DNA of 64,000 bases, from NCBI RefSeq assembly GCF_024362325.1, contig NZ_CP101497.1, positions 2,170,001 to 2,234,000 of the forward strand, read 5' to 3'. The DNA is from Microcella humidisoli (GTDB taxonomy: Bacteria; Actinomycetota; Actinomycetes; Actinomycetales; Microbacteriaceae). Within the stretch, counting starts at the first letter, position 1. Each line of letters opens with the position of its first letter. Below the pieces are notes generated by a model that was not told the origin of the DNA, did no database searches, and saw only the letters and a list, made by a program, of their open reading frames with translations. Made by a program: the position numbers and the translations under genes. Shown here piece after piece: positions 36,891-45,129 of the stretch.

Positions 36891-37148
36891 ATGCCCGCCG
36901 ACCCGACCGACGACTGGACGCCCGTCGGCGTCGTGTTCGAGCGCGACCCCATCGAGATCGACGGGGTGAACCCGTGGGAGCAGTCGTGGATCTCGACCGG
37001 CGAAATCGCGTACGTGCGGCATCCCTCGTACCCGACGCAGGTGCACGACATGTCGGTCTACGACATGTGGGTGGAAGGTCGCACTATCCGCTTTGCGGCC
37101 GGCGAGCTGTCGAACGGGGTGTGGGGCTTCTACCGCCCGTGGCGCTGA
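36891..37148 (+). CDS. Small protein, 85 residues
   Basis: The ATG is preceded by TAGGGT at 36879–36884, 6 nt upstream, fitting a leaderless mRNA. The sequence is acidic with conserved-looking aromatic residues (NPWEQSWISTGEIAYVRHP, WGFYRPWR). No membrane helix or known domain. It resembles in composition the small protein upstream. Confidence in coding comes from the promoter and aromatic content; a role cannot be named. Confidence 0.6.
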   Translation: MPADPTDDWTPVGVVFERDPIEIDGVNPWEQSWISTGEIAYVRHPSYPTQVHDMSVYDMWVEGRTIRFAAGELSNGVWGFYRPWR

Positions 37149-37181
37149 GGCCCGCCCGGGCGGTTGGGCGCCGTGTTCCGC

Positions 37182-37862
37182 TCAGCGCGGGAAGGGCATC
37201 CATTCGCCTTCGCTGACGACCTGCACCTCGCCGTCGACGACGCTGATGGCCGTCTGGTCGTCGATCGCGTAGGCGGGGGTGTCGAGCTTGGCCGCCCAGC
37301 CTTCGGAGGCGGCGCGCGAGTTGCCGGGCTCGCCGTCGGGGGCGAGGTGGGGGCAGATCGAGAAGTCGACGAGTCCGAGCGCGGTGTCGTCAACCTCGCC
37401 GTCGCCCGCCGGCCGCCACCCGACGAACTCGCGGCCGATCCGCGGCGTCATGACCATGCTGCCCGCGCTCATGCCCACCCACACGGTGTTCGCGAGCTGC
37501 GGGAAGAGCGTGTCGAGCCCCGACTCGCGCACCCAGTGGGCGAGGTAGAGGGCGTCGCCGCCGGCGACGAGCAGCACGTCGGTCTCGAGCACGAGGGGCT
37601 TCCAGCGCTCATCGTCGATGCTGGGCAGGGCGGTGAGCTCGAGCACGCCGACCGACTTCCAGCCCAGGTCGACCATCGGGTTCTCGGCGCGGCCGCTGAT
37701 GAACTCCCAGGCCTTCACGCCGGGCCCGACCCACGGATGCCCGTACATCGCGGTCGGAATGCAGAGCGCCGTGCTCTCGCTCACGGGCTTGCCGAGCATG
37801 TCGTCGAGCGATCGGCGGATCGTGGGGTTGGTGACTCCGCCCGACGTGAGCAGCAGTTTCAT
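37182..37862 (-). CDS. Peptidase S51 (dipeptidase E/cyanophycinase-like)
   Basis: 226 residues. The family region is LLVAGGDALYLAHW (about 97–110) and the nucleophile Ser132 lies in GMSAGSMVM; a PHLAPDG stretch supplies a likely His. Dipeptidase E cleaves Asp-X dipeptides with no N-terminal block, whereas others in S51 act on cyanophycin or related; substrate not certain. The ATG at 37862 is preceded by GAGGAGG. The TetR gene upstream ends 59 bp before it on the same strand, so it might be cotranscribed with the regulator. Confidence 0.85.
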   Translation of the reverse strand: MKLLLTSGGVTNPTIRRSLDDMLGKPVSESTALCIPTAMYGHPWVGPGVKAWEFISGRAENPMVDLGWKSVGVLELTALPSIDDERWKPLVLETDVLLVAGGDALYLAHWVRESGLDTLFPQLANTVWVGMSAGSMVMTPRIGREFVGWRPAGDGEVDDTALGLVDFSICPHLAPDGEPGNSRAASEGWAAKLDTPAYAIDDQTAISVVDGEVQVVSEGEWMPFPR

Positions 37863-37920
37863 GGCGCCTCCTCGGCGGTGGGCGATGGTCGACGTCGCGA
37901 CGTCAGCGTATCGAGCGCCG

Positions 37921-38547
37921 TCACCCCCGGGTCGAGAGAACGGCTGTGGCGGCGATGCGGAGAGTGCCGTCATGGAAGGCGGCCCGCGAGAGTGCGCCGG
38001 GCAGTGCCTGCTCGGTGACGAGGCCGGTGAGCACGGTGCCGAGGAACCGCGCGCCCGCGTCGGCGTCGAACAGCAGAGTGCTCGCGTCGTCGTCGTCGGT
38101 CTCGGCGTGCAGCGTCGTCACCCAGCCGGCGATCTGGCGAAGCGCAAGCCGTTCGAGGGCGAGGGTAGGCGCGGCCTGTTCGTCGGTGGGGATGGACGAG
38201 GGCGCGGCCAGGGCGGAGCGTAGCCGGGCGCGCGCCGACTCGTCGGCGAGCGCATCGCGGAGGGTGCCGCGCAGGAGGTCGACGAGGCGATCGACGGCGG
38301 GCCGAGTGGTGTCGTGCAGCGCGCTCTCGAGCTCGTCGGTGGGCTGGATGGCGGCGATCGCTGCCACGACCGCGTCGATGAGGTCTCGTTGGGTGGGGAA
38401 GAAGTGCCGCAGTGAGCCCATGCTGACGCCCGCCCGCTGCGCGACCGCGCGCACGCTGAGGGTTGCGGCGGGGTCGTCGGCGAGCATCGCAGCGGCGGCC
38501 GACAGGATGCGGTCGCGCGTCGAACCCGGGGTCTGGCGCTCAGGCAC
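37921..38547 (-). CDS. TetR-family transcriptional regulator
   Basis: 208 residues from the GTG at 38547, chosen because it lies 8 nt after GGAGG; a GTG three codons earlier overlaps that site. The helix-turn-helix is in LSVRAVAQRAGVSMGSLRHFFPTQRDL near residues 30–58, with a longer all-helical C-terminal domain (TetR_C of the BetI-like or YjdC-like type). It is divergent from a membrane-protein gene across an 87-bp gap that holds two copies of one 15-bp operator in inverted orientation (38569–38612). It should repress itself and that gene. The operator core is shared with the TetR site near 10.5 kb. Confidence 0.9.
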   Translation of the reverse strand: MPERQTPGSTRDRILSAAAAMLADDPAATLSVRAVAQRAGVSMGSLRHFFPTQRDLIDAVVAAIAAIQPTDELESALHDTTRPAVDRLVDLLRGTLRDALADESARARLRSALAAPSSIPTDEQAAPTLALERLALRQIAGWVTTLHAETDDDDASTLLFDADAGARFLGTVLTGLVTEQALPGALSRAAFHDGTLRIAATAVLSTRG

Positions 38548-38568
38548 GGTGGCCACCTCCGTCTGTAT

Positions 38569-38612
38569 TAGTACAGTGTGCTACTCTCGCTTGCTACTAG
38601 CACACTGTACTA
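38569..38612. promoter_or_regulatory. Paired TetR operators, perfect inverted repeat
   Basis: TAGTACAGTGTGCTA at 38569–38583 and its exact reverse complement at 38598–38612, spaced by 14 bp. Each is itself an imperfect palindrome. The two could bind two dimers of the adjacent TetR protein and cover the divergent promoters. The core GTACAGTGTGC also occurs in the operator at 10546–10564. Confidence 0.75.
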
Positions 38613-38634
38613 CTAAGCGAGGGGATGAACACGC

Positions 38635-39288
38635 ATGGCGGGGTCGACGTGGCGGCGGGGTGTGTTCGCGAGCCGGGTAAAGCCGGGCGACGGCAGCGAA
38701 CTGCCGCCCTACCGGTGGTGGCACACCCCCGTCCGCACGCTGATGACGCTGACACTGGCCGACGGCCAGGGCGGCACCACCACCTACGCGGTCGACATCC
38801 GCACGCTCGGCGACCGCTCCGACGGCGAGGTGCGCGCGCGGCTCTACGCGAACGGCAGGCAGACCGCCTGGTCACGGCTGCCGGCGATGTTCCGGGTGCC
38901 GGGAGGGGCCATCGACGTGCGCGCGGGCACGTTCGGCGTGAAGCGCTGCCACTTCGTGCCCGATCACGGCACCGAGCGGCGGCTCGACCCGCACCCGCGA
39001 TCGGCGCACGGTCGTCGCGCCCGGTTCGATCGGCGCCACCCCGTCGCGAGTCGAGTGATCGGAGCGGTGAGCGCCCTCATCGTTTTCGGCGCACTCGCCG
39101 TCACCGTGCCGCAGCTCGTCGAGGTCATCAGCGCGGCCCCGGCGATCGCCGAGAGCCTGGGGCAGTTCACCTCGCCGATCCGTCTCTCGCCGCTGCAGAA
39201 CGTCGTGGTGACCCTCGCGGCCATTGTGGCGAGCTCGGAGCGGGCGCTGCGGCTGCGGGCGACGTGGGTCGACGAGCTGGCCACCTGA
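38635..39288 (+). CDS. Membrane protein of unknown function under TetR control
   Basis: 217 residues. A soluble N-terminal domain of about 110 residues with a TYAVDIRTLG strand and an Arg-rich linker (SAHGRRARFDRRHP) precedes two hydrophobic helices, about 138–165 (VIGAVSALIVFGALAVTV) and about 185–205 (LQNVVVTLAAIVAS). The ATG at 38635 is preceded by a GAGGGG sequence. It is divergent from the TetR gene, with the paired operator between them, so it is probably the regulated gene. No family was recognised. Small TetR-linked membrane proteins are often drug- or stress-related, which is only a guess. Confidence 0.7.
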   Translation: MAGSTWRRGVFASRVKPGDGSELPPYRWWHTPVRTLMTLTLADGQGGTTTYAVDIRTLGDRSDGEVRARLYANGRQTAWSRLPAMFRVPGGAIDVRAGTFGVKRCHFVPDHGTERRLDPHPRSAHGRRARFDRRHPVASRVIGAVSALIVFGALAVTVPQLVEVISAAPAIAESLGQFTSPIRLSPLQNVVVTLAAIVASSERALRLRATWVDELAT

Positions 39289-39325
39289 CGCTCGGGCGTC
39301 CTGCCAGCACGAGACACGCGAGGCG

Positions 39326-39892
39326 CTAGCGCGAGCTGTTCGCCGTGCGGCCCCGCACGATGCCGATGAACTCATCGACCATCGGATGCGCGCCCGCGGC
39401 CGGCCACACGAGCGAGATGCTCGTCTCGACCCCGTCGGTCACGGGCCGTGCGACGACGTCTTTGCGCGAGTGCGCGCGGGCCACCGACTGGGGCATGACG
39501 GCGACACCGACGTTCGCGGCGACGAGTTCGACGGCGTCGGATCCGCTGCCGCCGTGCAGGTCGACGGTCAGCACAACCACGTCGTCGAGCCCGCCCAGCT
39601 CGGCGAGGGTCACGCTGTCGAGTCCGGCGACGAGCGATCCTTTCGGGGCGACGACGACGGGCGCTTCGCGGTAGAGCGGGATGGCGTGCCAGGTCTCGTC
39701 GGCCGCCACGTCACGCAGCAGCGCCATGTGGGCGGCGCCCTCCGTGAGCGCCGTGAGCGCAGCATCCTGATTCATCGGGATCAGGTCGAGGCGGCCGCGC
39801 GGGCGGCGGTCGCGCCAGACGCGTTCCCATTTGCCCGGGGTCACGCCGGGTACGAAGGCGACGCGCAGCGGGTCGGCGTAGGGGGCGGCCAT
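39326..39892 (-). CDS. LysR-type substrate-binding domain protein lacking HTH
   Basis: 188 residues that match the ligand-binding half of LysR regulators (LRVAFVPGVTPGKW near the start, LIPMNQDAALTALTEGAAHMALL, then PVVVAPKGSL and VAANVGVAVMPQSVA) with no DNA-binding domain. The ATG at 39890–39892 is clear and no HTH-coding frame lies upstream. It is divergent from the DUF5997 gene, an arrangement I have seen as common in actinobacteria. It could bind a small molecule without acting as an activator, or assist its neighbour. Not a truncated pseudogene by appearance, since the ORF is intact and starts at the domain edge. Confidence 0.8.
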   Translation of the reverse strand: MAAPYADPLRVAFVPGVTPGKWERVWRDRRPRGRLDLIPMNQDAALTALTEGAAHMALLRDVAADETWHAIPLYREAPVVVAPKGSLVAGLDSVTLAELGGLDDVVVLTVDLHGGSGSDAVELVAANVGVAVMPQSVARAHSRKDVVARPVTDGVETSISLVWPAAGAHPMVDEFIGIVRGRTANSSR

Positions 39893-39946
39893 GCGCTCAG
39901 GCTACCGGCGCGGCCCGGCGGGCCGCCCGGCAGTACGCTCGACACC

Positions 39947-40408
39947 ATGACCGACACCCCGCGCGAAGACCGCCGCCAGCAGCCGAAGCCGAAGAAGGAG
40001 CAGCTGCTGAGCCCCGCGACGGCGGCGAAGAAGCTCGGGCTGTACCTGCCCGCGACGCCGGAAGAGTTTCAGGCGACGCCGATCACGCGCACGCAGCTGC
40101 AGGCGCTGAACGACAGCCCGCCCGCGTGGCTGACGACGCTGCGCAAGGAGGGCCCGCACCCGCGCGACGAGGTGTCGCGCCGGCTGGGCGTGTCGAATTC
40201 GGCGCTCGCCCGTGCGGGCGTGAGCGACCACATGACGACGGCCGAGGTTCGCGCGCTGCTCGACAACCGGCCCGAGTGGCTCGTGGTGGAGCGCGAGAAG
40301 CACGCGCCCGGCACCGGCATCATTCCGGGTACGGCGGTCGGCGAGCGGCCCGCCCGCGCCGAGGTCGCGGCGACCGACGACGACGAGTTCGACGGCGAGA
40401 CGGTCTAG
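39947..40408 (+). CDS. DUF5997 family protein
   Basis: 153 residues. The start MTDTPREDRRQQPKPKKEQLLSPATAAKKLGLYLPATPEEFQ is basic then helical; HTH-like segments are seen in PITRTQLQALN and VSRRLGVSNSALARAGV, and an MTTAEVRALL helix. The family has no assigned role, though the sequence suggests nucleic-acid binding. The C-terminal tail is acidic. The ATG lies 7 nt after TACGCT (39934–39939), fitting a leaderless mRNA. It is divergent from the headless LysR gene and converges with the FUSC gene with a 4-bp overlap of stops. Confidence 0.8.
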   Translation: MTDTPREDRRQQPKPKKEQLLSPATAAKKLGLYLPATPEEFQATPITRTQLQALNDSPPAWLTTLRKEGPHPRDEVSRRLGVSNSALARAGVSDHMTTAEVRALLDNRPEWLVVEREKHAPGTGIIPGTAVGERPARAEVAATDDDEFDGETV

Positions 40409-41379
40409 TCGGCGGCGGCGTCGCGAGCCGCCGCTGAGCGTCGGCGCTGCAGCGCCCCGACGATCGTCGTCAACACCATTGCGATGACGGCCGCGGCCAG
40501 AACCGCTTCGATGCGGCGGATGCCGAGCTGCACCGCCGTGAGGTCCGTCGTGCTGGTGAGCAGCACGGCCGGGGTCAAGAACATGGCGAACATCGCGTAG
40601 GTGCCCTGTCGGAGGTAGGCGACGGCGAGCACTCCGCAGAGCAGGGCGGCGACGAGCGGCCACGGCGCCGGCGCGAACGAGACGAGGGTGGCGAGCACGG
40701 CGCCGAGGATGGTGCCGACGACGCGCTCGACGGAGCGCGACGTGCGCGCCTCGCCGCCGACGGTCACGATCATGCACAGCGAGAGCAGCGCCCACCCGGC
40801 GAAGGGGAAGTCGGCCCACTCGGCGAGTACGACGATCAGCACGGCCCCGAGGGCGAGGGCGATGCCGTCATCGAGCCGGTCGCGCAGCGACCCGACGGTG
40901 GGCGGGGTCTCGCTCGGCGGCAGCAGTCGGGCGAGCACGAGCGTGAACGCCGCTCCGACGACGGTGCCCAGCACCACCTGCCACAGTTCGGCGCCCGTCG
41001 TCGCGAGCCCCGCGAACGCGAGCAGGTTGACGGGGGCGCGCGTCATCGTGGCCACGTCACCGAGACGGAAGAACGCCTGGGCGATGCTCACGAGAACGAC
41101 CCCGGCGAGCACCGCGTTGAGCCCGAGCGGCCCCAGCAGGAAGCCGCCGATCGCGACGAGTACGGCCAGCAGCGCTGCGGCACCCCGCGTCGACGATTGG
41201 GCCGCGCGCACGGGCGACAGCAGCAGCATGATCGAGAGGAACGCCGCCTGCGCGGTGTTCGGGCCGATGATGACGGCGGTGAGGCCCAGGATCGCCGAGA
41301 CCGACGCGACGAGCACGAGGGCCGAGATGATCGAGCTGCGACTGAGCCGAGGGTCGAGTCTCGGGGCCGTGATGGTCAT
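40405..41379 (-). CDS. FUSC-family aromatic acid exporter-like membrane protein
   Basis: 324 residues with about 10 hydrophobic segments in two sets of five or six, resembling half of the PET/AaeB-type exporters (FUSC domain). Features are the early IIGPNTAQAAFLSIMLLL helix, the duplicated-looking LVAALLCGVLAVAYLRQG and the C-terminal GIRRIEAVLAAAVIAMVLTTIV. The ATG lies at 41379. It is expected to export aromatic acids or similar stress metabolites, though many family members are uncharacterised. Tail to tail with the DUF5997 gene. The M20D gene diverges on the other side, 73 bp away. Confidence 0.85.
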   Translation of the reverse strand: MTITAPRLDPRLSRSSIISALVLVASVSAILGLTAVIIGPNTAQAAFLSIMLLLSPVRAAQSSTRGAAALLAVLVAIGGFLLGPLGLNAVLAGVVLVSIAQAFFRLGDVATMTRAPVNLLAFAGLATTGAELWQVVLGTVVGAAFTLVLARLLPPSETPPTVGSLRDRLDDGIALALGAVLIVVLAEWADFPFAGWALLSLCMIVTVGGEARTSRSVERVVGTILGAVLATLVSFAPAPWPLVAALLCGVLAVAYLRQGTYAMFAMFLTPAVLLTSTTDLTAVQLGIRRIEAVLAAAVIAMVLTTIVGALQRRRSAAARDAAAD

Positions 41380-41452
41380 GCCTGGTTCTCCACGTGCTGG
41401 TCAGGGTGCCGCGTTAAGGTATCGGCACCCCTCCCGTGCGAAGGATGAGCCG

Positions 41453-42688
41453 ATGACCCATCACACCATGACCGACCTGGCAGAGCTGTATCGCGACCTG
41501 CACGCACACCCGGAGTTGAGCTTCGCCGAGACGCGCACCGCGGCGATCGTCGCCGAGCGGCTGCGCGCCCTCGATTTCGCGGTGACGACGGACGTGGGGG
41601 GCACGGGCGTGGTGGGCGTTCTGGAGCGTGGCACCGGTCCGACCGTCCTGATGCGCGCGGACATGGATGCTCTGCCGGTGCGCGAAGAGACCGGGCTGCC
41701 CTACGCGAGCACGGTGACCTCGGTCGGCCCCGACGGTGCCGAGGTGCCCGTCATGCACGCGTGCGGGCACGACATGCACGTCACGGCGCTGCTCGGTGCC
41801 CTCGGGGTTCTCGCCGCCGCGGACGACTGGCAGGGGCGCGTGCTCGCGGTCTTCCAGCCCGCCGAGGAGAAAGGCTCGGGCGCCCGCGCGATGATCGACG
41901 ACGGGCTGTTCTCGCGGTTCGGCACGCCCGACATCGTCATCGGGCAGCACGTCGCGCCACTGCCGGCGGGCGCGCTCGGTGTGCGCACCGGTGCGGCGTT
42001 CGCGGCCTCGGATGCCCTGCGCATCACCCTGTTCGGCCGCGGCGGCCACGGCTCGCGGCCGGAGGCCACCGTCGACCCGGTGGTGCTCGCGGCCGCGACG
42101 ATCCTGCGCCTGCAGACGGTGGTGTCGCGCGAGATCGCCGCGACCGAGACCGCCGTGGTGACGGTGGGCGCTGTGCACGCGGGCACGGCGGCGAACATCA
42201 TCCCCGACTCCGCGGAGCTGCGGCTCAGCATCCGCACCTTCGACCCCGACGTGCGGCAGCGGGTGCTCGCCGCGATCGAGCGCATCGTGCGGGCGGAGGC
42301 GCTGGCGGCGGGCGCGGACCGTGAGCCGGTCATCGAGACCGAGTACTCCTTCCCGGCCGTCGTCAACGACGCCGTGGCGGCCGACCGGGTGCGCACCGCA
42401 TTCGCCGAGGCCATGCCCGCCGTCATGGTCGTCGACCCGGGAGTGGTGACCGGCAGCGAAGACGTCGGCATCCTCGCCGTCGAGGCGGGGGCGCCGTGCG
42501 TCTACTGGCTGCTCGGCGGTGCCGACCCCGCGCACTTCGCGGGCCTGACGTCGCTCGATGAGATCACCGCGACGGTGGCCTCGCTGCCGTCGAACCACTC
42601 GCCGCAGTTCGCGCCCGTCATCGAGCCGACCATCGGGGTCGGGGTGTCAGCCCTGGTGGCTGCTGCTCGAGCCTGGTTGCGCGCCTGA
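41453..42688 (+). CDS. M20D family amidohydrolase
   Basis: 411 residues, related to N-acyl-amino-acid hydrolases and IAA-amino acid hydrolases. Metal ligands appear in RADMDALPV and HACGHDMH (Cys104, His106), in QPAEEKGSGAR (Glu pair) and in QHVAPLPAG. A dimerisation domain with FGRGGHGSRPE lies in the middle, and SEDVGILA near the C-terminal third. The ATG at 41453 is chosen by AAGGAT-type spacing; the preceding frame runs through the FUSC promoter region. It releases an acyl group or amine from an N-acylated substrate that cannot be fixed here. Confidence 0.92.
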   Translation: MTHHTMTDLAELYRDLHAHPELSFAETRTAAIVAERLRALDFAVTTDVGGTGVVGVLERGTGPTVLMRADMDALPVREETGLPYASTVTSVGPDGAEVPVMHACGHDMHVTALLGALGVLAAADDWQGRVLAVFQPAEEKGSGARAMIDDGLFSRFGTPDIVIGQHVAPLPAGALGVRTGAAFAASDALRITLFGRGGHGSRPEATVDPVVLAAATILRLQTVVSREIAATETAVVTVGAVHAGTAANIIPDSAELRLSIRTFDPDVRQRVLAAIERIVRAEALAAGADREPVIETEYSFPAVVNDAVAADRVRTAFAEAMPAVMVVDPGVVTGSEDVGILAVEAGAPCVYWLLGGADPAHFAGLTSLDEITATVASLPSNHSPQFAPVIEPTIGVGVSALVAAARAWLRA

Positions 42689-42741
42689 CGCGATAAACCG
42701 GTTCAGACGGGTCACCGGTGGGCGGGGAGACACTGCGGTGA

Positions 42742-43146
42742 TCAGAGCGCGAGGCGTTCGATTGCTTGACCGGTGACCTCGGCGACCAGGTCGAAGTCTT
42801 TGTCGACGGCGAGCACGGTGCAGCCCGTGAGTTCGGCCGTCGCCGCGATGAGCAGGTCGGGGATCGACGGGGCGCGATGCTGACCACGGTCGCCGAGCAG
42901 CTGCTGCACCTCGAGGGCGCGGCGTTCGATGCCGGGTGTCAGGTGCTCGACGGGCAGGAGCGAGAGCGGGGGAGACGCGAACTCGAGGCGGGACTGCTCG
43001 GCTGATCGCATCGAGTACCCGATCTCGAGCTGCGTGATGCCGGTGATGCGCACGAGGCCGCGGGCGATGCGGGTGAGCCAGAGCTCGGCGTCGGGACTGT
43101 CGGCGAGCCGCACGTAGGCCGACTTGTCGATCAGCCAGGGCGTCAC
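42742..43146 (-). CDS. vapC: VapC-type PIN toxin
   Basis: 134 residues from a GTG at 43146 that overlaps the antitoxin stop (GTGA). The PIN acidic residues are Asp7 (WLIDKSA), Glu41 (TQLEIGYS), Asp97 (IPDLLIAA) and Asp115/Asp117 (LAVDKDFD). This is the standard quartet of VapC ribonucleases. It and the ribbon-helix-helix gene upstream form a VapBC module. The region is of normal GC content, unlike the TA pair near 28 kb. Probably cleaves an RNA such as tRNA, as other VapCs do; target unknown. Confidence 0.92.
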   Translation of the reverse strand: MTPWLIDKSAYVRLADSPDAELWLTRIARGLVRITGITQLEIGYSMRSAEQSRLEFASPPLSLLPVEHLTPGIERRALEVQQLLGDRGQHRAPSIPDLLIAATAELTGCTVLAVDKDFDLVAEVTGQAIERLAL

Positions 43147-43373
43147 CGCCACGCGGCGGCCATCACGTCGGGGTCGTCGAGGTCGCGGGCGGCGTGGGAT
43201 GCGCGGCGCAAGTCGTCGAGGGAGATCTCGGCGGGGGCCTCGCGCTGGACGTCGGCCAGCGCATCGAGCTGCCGCCGCAGGTATTCGTTGCGCGAGAGCC
43301 CGAGTCTCGACGCCTGCTCTTCGATGCGCGCGACCGACTCGTCGCTCATGCCGCGGATGAGGATGTCGGTCAT
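43143..43373 (-). CDS. vapB: Ribbon-helix-helix antitoxin VapB
   Basis: 76 residues. The N-terminal [36 protein letters not shown] is a ribbon-helix-helix DNA-binding domain, and the C-terminal acidic/aromatic tail should wrap the toxin. The ATG at 43373 follows an AGGGAG ribosome-binding site. The stop and toxin start overlap in GTGA. The 14-bp palindrome at 43405–43418, 32 bp upstream, is a good operator and overlaps the probable -10 (TATCAT on the minus strand). Confidence 0.92.
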   Translation of the reverse strand: MTDILIRGMSDESVARIEEQASRLGLSRNEYLRRQLDALADVQREAPAEISLDDLRRASHAARDLDDPDVMAAAWR

Positions 43374-43404
43374 CGGCTGCTCCCTCGTCGATCCTGAGCC
43401 CGAT

Positions 43405-43418
43405 GATATCGCGATATC
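43405..43418. promoter_or_regulatory. Probable VapBC operator (14-bp palindrome)
   Basis: GATATCGCGATATC is a perfect palindrome, rare in GC-rich DNA, located 32 bp upstream of vapB. The minus-strand TATCAT at 43403–43408 overlaps it and may be the -10, so binding would block transcription. Confidence 0.7.
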
Positions 43419-43420
43419 GC

Positions 43421-44374
43421 CTACGGGGTCGAGCGTTCCGCACCGCCGCGCGGCCGCGCCCACACCCCGAGCAACCCCGGCAGTACGGCGACGAGCCCGA
43501 CCAACCCGAACACGACGCTCGCGGCGAGGCTGGCGCTCGCGGTCGCGCCGGCCAGGGGCAGCAGCGCGGCCGCGGCCCCCTCGCGCAAGCCCCACCCGCT
43601 GATCGTGATCGGCACGAGCATCGTGAGCAGGATGAGCGGCACGAGCGTGACGATCGCCCCGAACGGCAGGCTCAGCCCCACGGCGATCGTGCAGAACCAG
43701 AAGGCGAGCAGGATGCACGCGGTCGTGCCCGCGCTGAGTGCGAGCTGCGGCGGCAGGGAGCGGCGGCCGACAAGGGCGACCGCCGCCGTGCGCGAGAGCT
43801 CGGCGACGCGCGGGCCGACGCGTCCCGGCAGCCACCGGGCGGCGAGCAGCACTCCGACGAGGGCGAGCGAGCCGAGGGTCAGGGCGGCGGCGAGGCCGAG
43901 CATCCACAGGGGCCATTCGAGGCCGCCGGGAACGAGCGTGGTGATCGTCACCGCGAGGGCCATGGTGGCGAGCAAGGCGACCTGGCCGGCGAAGCGCTCG
44001 ACGACGACGGCCTGGGCGGCGACGGCGAGTCCGGCCTGCTCGCGGCTGCGCACGGCGCGGCCCGCGTCTCCGACGACGCCGCCGGGCACGGTCGAGTTGA
44101 CGAGCTGGGCCAAGTAGTACTCGCGCAGCGCGTGCCCGCGGGCGAGCGGCAGGCCGAGTGCGCCCGCGGTGAGGCGCCAGCGCTCGGCGGCGAGCACGGT
44201 GTGCAGCGTGAGGGCCGCGAGGGCGGCGGCGATCCACCATGGGTTGACCGACAGCAGCACGGCGAGCGCGTCGGCGCCGTCGGCCACCTGCCAGAGCAGG
44301 GCGAGCAGGCCGATCGTGACGAGCGCTTGCGCGGCGACGACGAGCGCGCGGCGCCCTAGGCCTTGCGGCGCCAC
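43421..44374 (-). CDS. Lysylphosphatidylglycerol synthetase TM region-like membrane protein (UPF0104)
   Basis: 317 residues from a GTG at 44374 that overlaps the CDP-alcohol gene by 19 bp; a GTG at 44380 is also in frame. About eight hydrophobic helices are present with the family core [20 protein letters not shown] and [17 protein letters not shown]. Family members include the flippase half of MprF and integral proteins of unknown function that may move lipids. No transferase domain is fused. Its coupling to a CDP-alcohol phosphatidyltransferase supports a lipid role. GTG starts and overlap imply translation coupled to the upstream gene. Confidence 0.82.
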   Translation of the reverse strand: MAPQGLGRRALVVAAQALVTIGLLALLWQVADGADALAVLLSVNPWWIAAALAALTLHTVLAAERWRLTAGALGLPLARGHALREYYLAQLVNSTVPGGVVGDAGRAVRSREQAGLAVAAQAVVVERFAGQVALLATMALAVTITTLVPGGLEWPLWMLGLAAALTLGSLALVGVLLAARWLPGRVGPRVAELSRTAAVALVGRRSLPPQLALSAGTTACILLAFWFCTIAVGLSLPFGAIVTLVPLILLTMLVPITISGWGLREGAAAALLPLAGATASASLAASVVFGLVGLVAVLPGLLGVWARPRGGAERSTP

Positions 44375-45129
44375 AGCCACACGATGTCGCGGCCGAACGA
44401 CCAGCCGAGCGCAGCCAGGGTGCCGACGATGAGCACGACGGCCAACGGCGCGGGCACCCACGGCGACTGCAGCACGATGAGCACGATGAGCTGGATGACG
44501 CACACGACCTTGCCGCTGTAGCGCGGCGGCAGCGGGTCGTAGAGCCACGGCCAGATCGCGCCGGCGACCCAGAACAGATAGCGGGGCAGGCCGAGCAGGA
44601 TGACGAACCACGGCGCCCCGCCGAGGGCGGCGAGCAGCGCGAGCACGAGGGCGAATACGGAGTCGACCTCCATGTCGAAGCTGCCGCCGAAGTCGGAGGA
44701 GAGCCCCTGGCGGCGGGCGAGCCAGCCGTCGACGCCGTCGAGGCTCAGCGAGACGGTCGCGATCGCCATGATCGCGACGGGCTCATGCGCGCCGCCGACG
44801 AGCGGGATGATGAGCGCGGAGACGAGCGCGAGCCGCAGAAGGGTGACGGCGTTGGCGAGGCCGAGCCGGGCGTGCGGGTGCCGCCGCCGCAGCTGCCACG
44901 CCGCGACGCCCGCACTCACGGTGAAGATCGCCAGACCCAGGATGATCGCGAGCGCCCCCGCCGACCCGAAGAACCCCGCCCCGAGCGCCGCGACCACCCC
45001 GAGCCCGACCGGCGCGAGCACCGCGAAGCGGCGCACGGGCGGGTCGGTCGGGCGCAGGGGGAAGAAGCGGCCGCTGCGAGGCGCGGCGTCGAGCGCGGTC
45101 ACGCTGTCAGCCGGCCGCGACCTGGTCAC
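44356..45129 (-). CDS. CDP-alcohol phosphatidyltransferase
   Basis: 257 residues from a GTG at 45129; a GTG at 45102 would avoid a 23-bp overlap with msrA and is plausible. The signature D-G-x2-A-R-x8-G-x3-D-x3-D is complete: Asp134, Gly135, Ala138, Arg139, Gly148, Asp152 and Asp156, with an additional Asp131. Several membrane helices surround it. The enzyme joins a CDP-diacylglycerol (or similar) to an alcohol head group; phosphatidylglycerol, cardiolipin or inositol type cannot be told apart by sequence. The stop lies in the start region of the next membrane protein gene. Confidence 0.9.
   Translation of the reverse strand: MTRSRPADSVTALDAAPRSGRFFPLRPTDPPVRRFAVLAPVGLGVVAALGAGFFGSAGALAIILGLAIFTVSAGVAAWQLRRRHPHARLGLANAVTLLRLALVSALIIPLVGGAHEPVAIMAIATVSLSLDGVDGWLARRQGLSSDFGGSFDMEVDSVFALVLALLAALGGAPWFVILLGLPRYLFWVAGAIWPWLYDPLPPRYSGKVVCVIQLIVLIVLQSPWVPAPLAVVLIVGTLAALGWSFGRDIVWLWRRKA

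Noticed and set aside
39326..39892. LysR pseudogene
   Set aside because: The frame is intact from a good ATG to a stop and no fragment of the HTH part lies upstream, so a stand-alone domain is more likely.
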